From the NCBI GenBank assembly GCA_000149265.1, contig CH003106.1, positions 648,988-712,987 on the forward strand: a stretch of DNA of 64,000 nucleotides, in the 5' to 3' direction. Shown here piece after piece: positions 36,397-48,144 of the stretch (within the stretch, counting starts at the first letter, position 1; each line of letters starts with the position of its first letter). Below the pieces are notes generated by a model. The model did not search any database, was not told the origin of the DNA, and saw nothing but the letters and a program-made list of their open reading frames with translations. A program made the position numbers and the translations under genes. Source of the stretch: Ciona savignyi. Lineage: Eukaryota > Chordata > Ascidiacea > Phlebobranchia > Cionidae.

Positions 36397-37934
36397 TGAA
36401 ATCTTTTGCTAAAATAAATCCTATAAACAAAGAGTCCAAGTAAAGTGAATCATTAATTTTAAATCAACTACACAACCTGCAAAGGAAATGGATCACATTT
36501 TGAATTTCAATTCTTGGGCAACTTAATTATTTCCTGTATTGAGTAGCGTAATTTTTAATAACTTTACAAATAACATGCACAGACATTTAAGTCATTTAAA
36601 ATTAATTAAATGCACATTGTTTTGAACAGTAAATTGTCATTACTGATACTTTATATATTTTATGGTTAATATTAAAAGATGGAGAAATGAATGGAAATGA
36701 AATACAAAGTAAGTTAAAAATTGCCTGTAAATCATATTGGAAGAGTTAAGATTCACTAAAAATTTCTGAATTTCCATAGTATTAAACTCAATGCTGTTAG
36801 AGTGGTTGAGGGATTTCTGTATTTTAGTACTGCTTACTTCTTTTAGTACATATTGCAATCTTAGTGATGTCAAATGGTTGCACACTGAAGATCTTTAACA
36901 GAAAAATTGACATAATTTCCATACATAGTCATTCGGATTATTATTTGGAATAAGGTACAAAACCCCCATAAGCTGCAACGTGGTACACATATTTTATTTT
37001 TCAAACTGATGATCAGAAAGCCGTTCTGGGATACGGACCTAACATTCGCCTGCTTGGAGCCGCAGCTTCTAGCATGTATAATCAACCAGTTAAACTGTAT
37101 GTATCGTACTGTCTCAGTTTGCAATCTAACAATTAAAAAAAAATTGTAAAGAGTCCGATTGCGAGTCATTTGAGTTTTAGCTAAGGGCTGTTAGTTGGTG
37201 ATCCCAAGGATAGATCTAGTGCCAGACTGCCAGCAATAGTTTCAAATACAAGTGCTGAAACGCCGAATACCCCATTACAACTCAATACATTACAATAGCT
37301 GTGGTAATCAGATTGTTGGAACATGTTTTATCATACCCTGACACGCATTTTTCTAACCATACTTAAAGAATAACTAACAAACGACATGCGTATCCCACCA
37401 AATAATAAGGGCAACACTCAACACATAAAGAAGGAAAAGGTGGAACTTCCACTATCCACCGTGGAAGAAGTGAAACTGCTTACAAAAACTAAGGAAACTA
37501 ATTTTAGCACTGCCCTAAACAATGATCTCTACCCCAGATTTAGCCTTAACTCCACCTCATGTTTAAAACTAACTTTAACGCGCGATCTTCATTTTAGTGT
37601 GCAGTTTCCCTCTTTCACTCCTTCCCGCGATGATCCCACATTTTAGTTTTCCCCAATAAATAACAACAATAAAAATCGGAAATCTCTTTGACCCCAGCTC
37701 TCTGTGTAGATTATATTTTGGAAATCTATTAGATTAGAAAATAACATTTTTACCACTAATAATGTACAATTTGGTTCGGTCGCGTTGGCAACACGTTAAC
37801 GCGACCGATACATATGAACGACTCTTATACAAAAACGGTACTAATGACGTGATCATTAAGGGTTCGAAACTTGACTCGGTAAAAAATGTACACTTTGTTT
37901 TCGTGGAGTGATATGGCCTATGGGATAATAAATG
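36397..37934. other. Intergenic upstream of ZFYVE21, no recognisable gene
   Basis: Mostly AT-rich. An inverted SINE-B copy lies at 37770-37885 (GGTCGCGTTGGCAACACGTT, then CGACCGATACATATG and GGTTCGAAACTTG). An 86-codon frame at 37386-37646 (+) has no family features. Confidence 0.5.
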
Positions 37935-38244
37935 GGTGCCTCTAAATACTACAGGGACACGCTTTGGAGCGCTTGGATCGCTTGGATCACTTAGATTGCT
38001 ATGGAAAGTAATTCTAACCCTGTCCCAAACACTAATCTCAACCCCAGAACTAACTTTAACCCTAACCCTAACATTAATATCATGGCTTTTGTAATTACTA
38101 AGTATAGTAAGCGATCCAAGCGCTCCAAGCGCTCCAAGCGCTCCAAGCGCTCCAAGCGCTCCAAGCGCTCCAAGCGCTCCAAGCGATTTAAGCGATCCAT
38201 GCGCTCCAAGCGGTCAAAGCGGTCCTGTAGTATTTAGAGGTACC
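37935..38244. mobile_element. TIR element with telomere-like core and expanded 9-bp satellite
   Basis: The ends are inverted: GGTGCCTCTAAATACTACAG at the left, and CTGTAGTATTTAGAGGTACC at the right. The interior holds a CCCTAA-rich stretch (TAACCCTAACCCTAACATT near 38060) and, from about 38110, a run of about 13 copies of the 9-mer AGCGCTCCA. The left end carries two or three matching units in inverted orientation (GGAGCGCTTGGATCGCTTGG). No transposase is coded. A truncated relative is at 3555-3672. Confidence 0.8.
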
Positions 38245-38981
38245 GAAAATTTATCACTGTAGGCCTACATCTAATCCATATTTTTTATAACTTTTTATTT
38301 TAAATTATATAAAAAAAAACTTTTTTTAAATAATTTTAAATCTGTAAAACTAATCGATTTTATTTTTTTAGGACTCCGGAAATACCCCCTTGGAGTGTTC
38401 GGGGGGAATTGCATGCAAGTTCAGTGATGCGAAGCTTAGCACAAGGCGCTTGCGACATTACCAATATTGTGAAATTCTCACCATTGTTTCTCAACAGTAC
38501 GCTCACTTAATCACAATAACTAATAGGGTACCACGCGTCAGACCCGTTCGCGTATCAATTTTATTGGTTTTACGCCATTTTAAGATAGCTGTATAAATTT
38601 AATATCCTATCCCTAATTGAAATTTTTCATATGTTGGCTACTTTTTAATTAACAAAAAATCAGCGCCGCAAAATGCCAAAAGATGCATTTTTATATTATT
38701 ATGTCTGTCGGGTTTACATTTAGGTGAAATACCTTGTATTTGACATGGTCTATATATCAAACAGATATTACCAAACAGGTTTTAACCCAATTTGCTATTT
38801 TCTTTTGAAATAAGCCCTACACGGTTTGGTATAAACATACAAATAGTTGGCTTTCAGTGCTTCAGAACTTTTTAATGCATCAAAGATTTTTTACAGCACC
38901 CTATACTTTCATTCGATGATACGTAAGATTCAAATATAATTTTTGTAAAAATTAACGTACAAAATATTTTAACCTTACTTT

Positions 38982-39173
38982 TTAGCAAAGAAGTCGGTAA
39001 TACCGCACGGTCTCCTTCAATAATATCCTTTGCATGCGCTGCGACAAACCATCTACCACTTGTACGGGTGCGGCAAACCTTCTATCACTTACAGGGACTG
39101 TGACTAACCTTTTAGCATACGAACTTGAAAATAAACCAACCAGAACAATGAGAAGACAAACTTTATAAATCAT
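38982..39173 (-). CDS. Putative short secreted peptide, unrecognised
   Basis: A 63-residue frame from the ATG at 39173 begins with a good signal peptide (MIYKVCLLIVLVGLFSSSYA). It then has basic residues KR and RR, and ends TVRYYRLLC with a stop at 38982-38984. An in-frame ATG ten codons upstream (39203) would hide the signal. A strong GTAAGT donor sits inside the frame after LVTVP, with an acceptor 54 bases later. Splicing there keeps the same frame and stop but removes 18 residues. I recognise no family. A secreted peptide or a first exon of something larger are both possible. Confidence 0.4.
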   Translation of the reverse strand: MIYKVCLLIVLVGLFSSSYAKRLVTVPVSDRRFAAPVQVVDGLSQRMQRILLKETVRYYRLLC

Positions 39174-39326
39174 CACGAATAATTTCTTCTTAGTATTAAA
39201 CAAAAGTGTAAAACAAAGATGATTTGTCTAAGTTTACATCTACTATCTTGTCAACTGCATTTTCTTATACAATTGACGATGAATACTTGGTTCACAAAAT
39301 AAAGTCTTGGGAAGCCGCAAAACTAT

Positions 39327-39839
39327 TTATTTGCAATAAAAGGAAACCAACACTGGACGCGAGTGCCGACCCCTTCTCCAGCTAATACTGTTTAATGTCA
39401 TTTCATTTACAATGCGAACAACTAGACATGTATTACGTTTGTCACCAAAATCATTTAAAGGGTAAATAAGATAATATTGACGTGCAAGAACACCGCGGTC
39501 TGAGGGCACTAATTGGTGTAAACCATGGACCGGAGTATTCAAAACAGGTAACCAATTTTTGCCATAAAAACGCCGACTGTATTCGATCGAGAACGGAAAA
39601 TCGGAGACCTGAACTAACAGGCTTGATTTTGAAACTGCAGTAACCGGCGAACCCTGGTGATCTAATAAATAGAGGGATGCGGCCAAGTCGGTTGACGGTT
39701 TTGTTGCCATGGCAACGAGGACCAGATATGCTTTGGAGAACATAATTTCATCCACCAGACGTATCGAACATACTTGAAAATGATGAAGTTTAAAATGAAA
39801 TACAAGAAGAGATGAAAAGAGTGCTGATAAGAAGCTCAA
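39327..39839 (-). CDS. Unrecognised protein-coding ORF, possible single exon
   Basis: An open frame of 170 codons with coding-like composition and no family that I recognise. It has no ATG at its upstream end, which is preceded by a possible acceptor (GTTACAG). The likely start is MFSKAYLVLVAM (139 residues), which is mildly hydrophobic. Later stretches are SLLVQVSDFPFSIEYSRRFY and RGVLARQYYLIYPLNDFGDK. An AATAAA overlaps the stop region on the same strand, so the 3' end is probably real. It is followed 150 bp later on the same strand by the small secreted-peptide ORF, which raises the chance of a common transcript. Confidence 0.4.
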   Translation of the reverse strand: MSFLSALFSSLLVFHFKLHHFQVCSIRLVDEIMFSKAYLVLVAMATKPSTDLAASLYLLDHQGSPVTAVSKSSLLVQVSDFPFSIEYSRRFYGKNWLPVLNTPVHGLHQLVPSDRGVLARQYYLIYPLNDFGDKRNTCLVVRIVNEMTLNSISWRRGRHSRPVLVSFYCK

Positions 39840-40000
39840 CTGTAACCTGTTTCAACGCTGACAGGCTTCTTCACAACTCATCTTGGTCTCGAGCAACGCG
39901 GGCGGTCGCAAAGCATTTGCATTTTTCTCGAAGCCTCAAGAACAAAAAGCTGCTTTTTGTGACACGAGAAATGATAAACAAGCAGTAGTCCTAATAGCCA

Positions 40001-40374
40001 TGTTTATGCGAGAGTTTTGTTTCTTTTAATTAATATTATGTCCTGTTTTCTGTGACGTCATCTTTTCTCTCATTAGTCTTTTTATCCTTTGTTCTCTTCA
40101 TTATTTTACACGTGTAACGGTGTAAGGCGTGGATTTAGTTTATTACTTAAGTAATTTTGTGACCTTTTTAAATTAGTTTACCTAAGAGTCTGTGGTAAAG
40201 AGATCGAAAGCGTCGCATATACAACACTGTTGTAATAAAAGGCGAGAAAGAACATTCTGTAGTGAACGGATTGCTATAACTAACTCCCCAAACTCAGTCA
40301 CCGCATTTTAATAAATTTAGCACGTGCGACAAGTGCGCGAAACTGCAAAAAGGTAATTTTGCAATTTAACAACA
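40001..40374 (+). mobile_element. LTR-like repeat, copy 1
   Basis: Begins TGTTTATGCGAGAGTTTTG and ends AACAACA (TG...CA type). It shares long blocks with 43475-43826: TTTCTGTGACGT, AAGGCGTGG, TTGTAATAAAAGGCGAGAAA and CCCCAAACTCAGT. The internal AATAAA-type motif and TG/CA ends fit a solo LTR. Confidence 0.6.
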
Positions 40375-40569
40375 TACGTTATCATCAAATCGGCTATGCT
40401 GCCGGATCACCTTATAGGATAGCCGATCGGCAAGTATTTACATAATCTAAATTCTAAACAACAAATAAGTATTTAAGTACGAAACAGACTTTTGCCATTA
40501 AAGGCGCATTTTGTGCATACACATACTAGTTGTGTATCCTTAAACATGTCGTTAATGATGCCAAAATCC

Positions 40570-40720
40570 GACAGATTAGCTTGGTGGGTTAGTGCGTTGC
40601 ATTTGAGCCTAAGGGTTGGAAATTCGAAGCTCCCCATGATGCTCGTAACTGGGAAAGTTTTTGTATAGGAGTCGGTATGTGTATTGGTCGCTAAAACGAC
40701 TGACGTGTGGCGATCCTATG
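40570..40720 (+). mobile_element. SINE family B copy with tRNA-like head
   Basis: GGTTAGTGCGTTGCATTTGA and GGGTTGGAAATTCGAAGCTC give box A and box B matches. CATGATGCTCG and GAGTCGGTATGTGTATTGG continue the family B body. This copy shows that family B is also tRNA-derived. Confidence 0.65.
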
Positions 40721-40960
40721 TAGTTATATTCAAATGAGTATATTTCTGAGTAACAATGGTGGTGATTCCCCGATATTTGTTTGGAAGGAGCATGTGCTTG
40801 GCTGCGAGTCGATGTTATCGTTTTGCTGTAAAGTTTTTTCATAGTGAAGCAGTGCTCCTTGAAATAAAGTTGTTGAGGTGGTAAATGTGTATCTCCTAGC
40901 TGCTTTGCTGACATTTTGAGGATTTTAGGTTTAGGCTGCATATCCAAGCTTTTCAATCTG
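40721..40960. repeat. Interspersed repeat related to 46060-46265
   Basis: Read as the reverse complement, it shares GCACATGCTCCTTCC, AATCACCACCATT and AGCACTGCT with the plus strand of 46060-46265, in the same order. A 115-codon open frame crosses it on the minus strand but ends in SINE-B sequence, so it is probably not a gene. Confidence 0.55.
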
Positions 40961-41359
40961 AAAAATGTTTAGACTCCCTGTGGCAGGATTTTAAGTGACT
41001 TTTTTGTGACTTTTGTTTTGTGAGGTCAGTTTGCATTGTAGAGATAGGGGGAGTAATTGGTTGGACGCGTCCTTTACTAGTGTCATTTTGGCTACTTAAA
41101 TGTTTTTTTTTTAATTTTTGTTTTTACAAAATATGACGCGATTCGTCAGAATTGGGGGCCCAAGTAAAATGAATTATATTTTATGCTTTTTTGCTAGAAT
41201 CCTTACAACGACCTGCATTATTCTCCAAAGTTAACACATTTTGTATAAAGGTTGCTTTAATATTTAAATACGTTTGACCACATAGTTTTCTGGATTTGTG
41301 CATTGAATTATATACAAGATAGTATAATTAAAAATATAAGATAGTAGAATTAAAACAGA

Positions 41360-41640
41360 TTGCGAGGTAGTCAGTTCTGTCTTTGGCAAAGTACCTATAC
41401 CAGACATGAATCCTGTGGATTACTGGCCTAAACTAAGCCTTAATCGACGTCTCTATTCTACAAATCCCAATATAATAGCTAGGGTAAGACGACGGTGGGC
41501 GCTAGGTAATCTGACATTTATGGTCGTCGGCAAAAGCCACCTATTTTTCGTGCAGCAATCTAACGGTTACCGATGTGCCAAATCTCTTGCGTTTTCCCAT
41601 TTACTAATATATCACATAAATATCCTATCATATATGTATA
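41360..41640 (+). mobile_element. SINE family A copy, rearranged
   Basis: GCGAGGTAGTCAGTTCTGTC, then AAGACGACGGTGGGCGCTAG and GTAATCTGACATTTATGG, and a tail ATAAATATCCTATCA. It is diverged in the middle. Confidence 0.6.
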
Positions 41641-43474
41641 AATAGTAGGATGTTTTGGAGTATTAAATGTCAAAAACCAAAACACAAATAATCAACTTTT
41701 TAGTGGTAGTGTTAACTCGCAACATGGATATCCAATAACGTTCAGGTGCCACATAACAGCTATATTGAGCATGACAACGCACAAAATATCGATTCGTATA
41801 TAGTTGTATCAACCTCGCCATACATTGCAAGAATACAATTTTCTTTTCTTAAATTTTATTATCATATTTCTAATAAGAAAATACAATTTGATCAGTTGTT
41901 GTGATGTTCTGTAAATAAACAAAAAGGTTAAAATTGTGATTTTACTTTATAAAAGAAAAGGGTTGATATTTTTTGTTTGTAAGTTCTATGTCCGATCAAC
42001 CCAATTCCATTTTTGTCCATGTACTATGTCACACATGGGCCACACATAACGGAGTTAGGGGGACTGCTTTATGTTTGGCCTAACAGTCCTGCTGTATTTC
42101 CAAAGACTCAAGATCTATTGGTGATATAATATATTGTGTAGTCGAGATGGATTGCTTGATGTTAAAATATTTTTGTCTTATGTATAATTTCACATTCGAA
42201 AGATGCTAACCATGTACTTATTTTTTCAATTAAACCACTCCAAATGTTGTTCCTAATCAAACGCGTGGTACGAGTGACTTCTTTGGCTAAAATTGTCTAG
42301 ATGAAGTTATAGACAGGCTTAGACTTATATTTATCTAACCACATACAGTGTATCGGAGGATCAGATAATTTCCGGTTTTTGCAATAAATATTGTGGTCTT
42401 TCTGTGAAGTCAAGCGCCGCTTGCAGAACATCAGCAGTCGGCAAAACATAATCTGCAGACAGTTGAAACTAAAGTGTTCTTGCAGGTTATATTCTTGCCT
42501 ACGAAACTTTTGCAGTTTTTTGGCAATTTTAAGTAAGGTTGCTTTGACCTCGTTTGCTGCGAATACTGTTGGACTTAGGGAAAAACAATCTATTGCAAAG
42601 TTGTCCAGTACATAATTTTATACAAATTGGTATTTTTATTTTTTTGATGACGTAGTAGTATTTGTAATGACGTTATAATTAATAATTTATACTCTAATTA
42701 CTCATTACTGATAGCTTGTAGAAGATAGTAATGTATTACAAAGTTGTTCAAATTTCCTACAAAGATATGTCTTTTATTTTTTGATGACGTCAACTAAGCG
42801 TGATGACGTCACATAAAACTGACAAATATGGAATTTCATCACCACAATTACTGTCGGCCTCGATCATATACTGGCAGCCTGAACGGCTGTAAACTATCGC
42901 GAAGTTGCCATATTTCCTCCAAATATCAAATAATAATTGAAAAACAAAGTAAACAAAGGCGAAAAAATGGATTAATATCAATAGTAATTAGCAAAAACCA
43001 TATACACATATGTTAGAAAATGACTGGAAAACTCGAAAACAAAGATGGCTACTGCTAGTTTTATTCTCACAGCAACTGGTGTAACAATTTCAAGTCCCCA
43101 GAACCCCAAAAAGCGATGTTTAACCTAAAAGTTAAACTAGATACAAAAATTTTGAAGAAAAATGTTTGGAGCAGTATGACTCAACATTTTTAAATAGAAA
43201 CGTTATGTTTTTATGCGTTATTTCGAAAGATCTATTCAAATGCTTTTAAAAAATATAAAAACTACGAAATTCCCCCAAGAAACGACTGAATTGTGCATTT
43301 TTTTCGGGGACACCTCTGGGTTACATATATGTAACCGTCGTCGTCTAAGGGTTCGTTTTAATTAATAAATCCAATAGGTCCCGTCGCCGTCCTTTAATTG
43401 TCTTCAAGGATACAACCGACTGTCGAGATTCGGGTTACGATACAACAACCTTTTGGCTGAACTGAAGGCATACG

Positions 43475-43826
43475 TGTTAATGCGAGAGTTTTGTTTATTT
43501 TAATTATCATTTCCTGTTTTCTGTGACGTTATTATTTTCTCTCATTTGTCTTCTTATCCTTTGTTCTCTTTATTTTTGTAAACGTGTAAGGCGTGGCTTT
43601 AGTGGGATGCTTTATAAGTTTATTACTTGAGTATATTTGTGACCTTGTTAAATTAGTTGTAGCGAGTGTTGCATAGACAAAACTGTTGTAATAAAAGGCG
43701 AGAAAGACAATATGTAGTAAACGGATTGTTCTAACTAACCCCCCAAACTCAGTTTCTGCATTTTATTTAACTTTCGTGGGACAAGTGCGAGTCTCTGCAA
43801 AGGGGTAATTCTGCGAATAAACAACA
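43475..43826 (+). mobile_element. LTR-like repeat, copy 2
   Basis: Begins TGTTAATGCGAGAGTTTTG and ends AAACAACA. It is the same family and orientation as 40001-40374. The 3.1 kb between them is not a retroviral interior, so they look like separate insertions. Homology to the copy 1 flank resumes at TACGTTATC (43856) after a 29-base insertion. Confidence 0.6.
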
Positions 43827-43829
43827 GTA

Positions 43830-44000
43830 ACTGAGTGGGATTAGCAATTTCATTGTACGTTATCGGGAAGAAATTGCCCAAAGAGAGCAAGCAGCACGTC
43901 GTTTAAGACTGAAACAAATCAGCAAACGTGCGACTCGCAAACAAGTGCCGGAAGGATTCATAAGCAGACGTCGCCATGCAAAACTTATTTGGTAAAGAAA
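43830..44000 (+). pseudogene. Short basic coding-like fragment after the LTR-like repeat
   Basis: A plus-strand frame stays open from about 43830 to a TAA at 43998-44000. It reads REEIAQREQAARRLRLKQIS, then KRATRKQVPEGF and SRRRHAKLIW. The arginine/lysine-rich composition looks like a fragment of a retroelement or nucleic-acid-binding protein. It has no start and no continuation. This is an inference only. Confidence 0.3.
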
Positions 44001-44762
44001 TGTAACCATTAGAAAACTTCGGCAACGTACTTTGTAATAACGACGAACGCTGGGAGTATATGGAAGGTTAAATGCACGAAAAACTGAAAATGTTGAATGC
44101 GACAATAATTGTAAGTGATTTTGTTGGAATTCAAAATTTAACTTCTGATTTATCAGCGATGCAGTCTGACATAGAAAAGATCATGCAGAAGTTAGAATCA
44201 ACTGAACGCGAAATAAACCCAAATTCCAAAACAGCCTGATTTAATTTTGTATGGCTTCAAATTCCTCTGGGTTAAGTACATAGATTTCTGTTTTTACATA
44301 TCTGGGTCATGTTATCTAACAATTTTTGAAGTTTAAATCCGATTTGACTACTCCCGGTTGGAGATGTCGAGGCGATATGGCATGATTGTTACAACCATGA
44401 TTAAGGAACAAATCATAATTTTTAGGGTATTTTCCTAGGTATTTTATGCTTTTTTTCTTATTGGTGCAGCGGCGTCTACGGCACCAACATTCACCGAATC
44501 TGATTAAAAGTGAAGCAGCTGATCCAGCGCTACGTTCTAAAGAAGCTAATTGTTTAGAAAAATACCGTTTTGGTTTTTAGAGATTCGGAGAAATCCCCTA
44601 GAATTTTTCACCCAAAATATTTGTGTCTGCATATCTAAACAATGTTGTTTAACACATGACAAAGTTGCATTGCGTTTCCATTACCCCCTCTGGTAGATGT
44701 CGCGACAACATGCCATACCTTTTCATCATTATTCAGAAACATATCGTTTTTAAAGGAATTAC

Positions 44763-44870
44763 CCGACGATGGGCACGAGGTGATCTGACGATTGCCCGTG
44801 TGTTAACCCCCTTGGTTTTCCCATTCACGGGGATAAAGATGAATATCCTATCTCCTATGTATTGTTACAA
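44763..44870 (+). mobile_element. SINE family A 3' half inside the repeat array
   Basis: ACCCGACGATGGGCACGAGG, TGATCTGACGATTGCCCGTG, then CATTCACGGGGATAAAGATG and TATCCTATCTCC give a well-preserved tail. Confidence 0.8.
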
Positions 44871-45671
44871 TGACAAGAAAGTAGGACATTAACCTAAAGT
44901 ATATAATCTGTCTCCGAATGTTTTTGGCCAGCATGTAATTTTTCTCGAACATTGAACTTTTTTCTCCATTTCCTATGGTCATTATGGGCCCCATTTGGAA
45001 AAATAGGACACAAATTGTTTTTGTGTGTTTTTTATCACTTTTTTTCTTTTTTTTTTCGTCAAACGCTTGACAGTCATGGCATGTCGCCCCGACATCTACC
45101 AAAAGGAATCATGAAATCGTAATAAAACTTTTTCATTTGTTAGACAACGTGGTCTAGATATGCAAAAAACAAAACTTTGAGTGATAAATCCAGGGAAATT
45201 TCCCTGGGACGTTAAAAACCAAAACGGTATTTTTTTTCTAAAAAATAGTTTTTTTGGGCATAGCACTTAAACTTAAACGAATCTTTCAATTTTCATCAGA
45301 TTTGGTAGAATGTAAGTGCATTAGCCACTAATTTAACACTTTAACGAAATGAAAAATTACCTAGGGGAATACCCTAAAAAATAAAATTTTCCTCAAATAA
45401 TTTGCGACAGGTAAGGCATGGCGCCCCGACATCCGCCAGAAGCAGTAATGGAATCGAAATAAAACGTTGTCATTTGTTAGAAAACATGGTCTAGATATGC
45501 AGAAACTAAAATTTTGGGTGATAAATCCAGGGGGGAATACCTCAGAGATGTTAAAAACCAAAATGCTATTTTTTTCTAAAAAAATTTTTTTGTTGATCAT
45601 GCCGCTTGAACGGCTGCTCTAATTTTATTCAGATTTAGTGGAATGTTATACTGTTAGCCACTTATGTGCCA

Positions 45672-45875
45672 ATACTTTGGGTTACCGGCGCTATTGCAGT
45701 GCGTTGTGTATGATTCACACGTTCCTTTAATTTAGTAGAATCCGCTGGGTTCAGGCAATGTCCGTAAAGTGCCTTGCCCAAGGACACAACTAGCTAGCGA
45801 CCAGTTTCGCACCAGAAACCTTTCGATTAAAAGACGACGCACTTAACCGCTAGACCAACGGGCCGGACCGAGAGC
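45672..45875 (-). mobile_element. SINE family A, best-preserved head
   Basis: On the minus strand the tRNA-like head reads TTGGTCTAGCGGTTAAGTGC, GTCGTCTTTTAATCGAAAGG and CGAAACTGGTCGC. It continues into the TGTCCTTGGGCAAGGCACTT body and CGGTAACCC. It separates repeat-array copies. Confidence 0.85.
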
Positions 45876-47517
45876 CGGACAATATTGATTAACGTGTTAT
45901 TATTTCACCAACTTTGATCTAAATTCTTGCGAAGCGCGATTCTTGTAAAGCGCCATTCTGCCCAAGGGTTCGATTTTGATTTTCTTCGGTCTAGAAAATT
46001 TTCCTGGACTTATCACCCAAAATGTCGATTTCTGCAAATTGATATAGGAGGCGTTCAACTAATTATTCTTCCTATCTCTCCAATGCAAACTAACCTTACA
46101 AAAACAGCTGTAACTGAAAATCCTGACATGGGAAGTCTTTGATTTTTTCCGACATAATAGCCAGCAGAAACCTTTATAAAAAAGCACTGCTCGAAAAAAC
46201 CTAGAAAACCGGCGCGCAGCATAGCACATGCTGCTTCCAACCAAACAAACATTGAGGAATCACCACCATTTCTATTCAGAAAAACACTAGTTTAAAAACA
46301 ACTAGAGAGTGTCAACCACGTGTTTAACCACCACCACTATTTGTAAAACACATGTTGTATGCCATATATTCATGCCACAGGGCCCCTAACCGCATTTTGT
46401 CATTTATACACGGAGTATGTAGTTTTTGTTTCTGCAAGCAAAAACGCATGGGTGCCATAGTTATCAAACCAAACTTCTTCTCCATGTGTAGGTAAAAAAT
46501 AACAATCATGTTAGATTTACGAAGGTTTCAGCACAAATGTTTTAAATTAAAGCTTTTTTCAAGTGATGTATTGAAATGAAGCTAAATTCCTAAAACAGCC
46601 CGATTTAATTTTTGATGGCTTCGGGGAATTCCCCATGGGCTTAGTACATAAGTTTCTGTTTTTACATATGTTGGTCATGTTATGCAACAATTCTTAAAGT
46701 TTTAATCCAATATGACGAATCCTTGTTGGAGATGTCAGTGCAATGTGGCATGCTGTCACCATCATGAGTCAGGAACATATCTTTGTTTTTAAGGGAGTTA
46801 CCTTAAGTAAATGTTTTCTTTCTTTTTAATTGACACATGGTGGCTAACGATCCAGCATTCCACCAAAGTTGATTAAAATTAGAGCAGCCGTTCAAACGCT
46901 ATGGCCCGAAAAGCTATTTTTTTTTGAAAAATAACCGTTTTGGATTTTAACGTCTCCGGGTAATTCCCCTAGATTTATCACCCACAATTTTTCTACTGCG
47001 TATTTAGACCATGTTGTCTAACAAATGGCTAAGTTTTGTTACTATTCCATTATTCCTTCTGGTAAATGTCAGGGCGTCATGCCATGCCTGTCACAATCAT
47101 GATTTGAGAACAAAATCTTTTTTTAGGGTATTTCCCTGGATATTTTTTGTTAAATTAGTGACTAATGCACTTACATTTCACCAAATCTGAATCAGATTGG
47201 AGCAGCCGTTTAAGCGCTATGCCAGAAAAACTAGTTTTTTTTATAAAAAATAATACCGTTTTGGTTATTAATGCCTCCGGGGAATTCCCTTATATTTATT
47301 ACCCAAAATGTTGGTTTCTGCATATCTAGACCATGTTGTCTAACAAATGTTAAATTTTTATTTTGATTTCAATATTCCTTTTGGTACACGTCGGGGCGAT
47401 ATGGTATGCCTGTCACAATCATGATTTGAGAACAAAATCTTGTTTTTTAGGGTATTTCCCTAGGTAATTTTTTTATATCTTTGTGTTAAATCAGTGCCTA
47501 ATGCACTTACATTCCGA

Positions 47518-47697
47518 AACTGGTCGCTAGCTAGTCGGTTGTGTCCTTGGGCAAGGCACTTTTTGGACATTGCCTGAACCCAGCGGAATAATGGGTTCTA
47601 TTAAAATGAAGGAACGTGTAAATCATACGCAACACACTGCAAAAGCTCTGGTAACCCGAGGATGGGCGCGAGGTAATCTGACGATTGCCATTTTTAA
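47518..47697 (+). mobile_element. SINE family A body
   Basis: CGAAACTGGTCGCTAGCTAG starts the copy. TTGGGCAAGGCAC, TGCCTGAACCCAGCGGAATA and GTAACCCGAGGATGGGCGCG follow, ending ATCTGACGATTGCC. It has replaced the end of an array unit. Confidence 0.85.
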
Positions 47698-48144
47698 GGT
47701 TATTTCAAGCTACAAGGATTAAAGAAGTAACATTCCACTAAATATGATTTAAATTGAAGAATTCGGTTAAGCGCTATGGTGAACAAAGCTCAATTTCTAA
47801 AAAAATATCGGACTTACTTGTTTACGGCCATAAAGAATTTCCCTGGCTAATCACCTAGAACTTCTGTACACATCATTTACAACTATTGCTTAAGTTTCAA
47901 TCCAATTTGACGAGTCCTTAAAAATGTCGGGGTGACATGGCATGTCCGTTACAATCATCAGGGGCCTATTTTATTTAGAATTTTTCCTAGTAATTTTTAC
48001 CTTTTTAATTCGTTAAACCATTTGGTTGCGCACTAACATGCCATCGAATCGTATCAAAATCGGTGGGTTCGGTCAAGAGCCTGCGCTTTCTCTCCATTAA
48101 CGGGAATTAAAAATCTCGTATCGAAATTACTGAAGCGTGACCTG

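Larger units (their letters stand above)
44150..48010. repeat. Direct and inverted array of about 350-bp repeat units
   Basis: About eight diverged copies of one unit occur here. Forward copies begin near 44213, 44550, 46575, 46930, 47250 and 47760. Two inverted copies lie at about 44925-45330 and 45360-45665. Hallmarks of the unit are ACCGTTTTGGTTTTTAA, CATATCTAGACCATGTTGTC, GTCGGGGCGACATGCCATGC, TAGGGTATTTCCCTAGGTAA and GGAGCAGCCGTTCAAGCGCT. The array is punctured by SINE-A copies at about 44763, 45672 and 47518. No gene is present. Confidence 0.85.

Noticed and set aside
38001..38237. ORF encoding a long Arg-Ser-Lys repeat
   Set aside because: It is the translation of the 9-bp satellite inside a mobile element, not a gene.
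44656..45102. Several 75-85 codon ORFs in the repeat array
   Set aside because: They read across repeat units and SINE tails and differ between copies.
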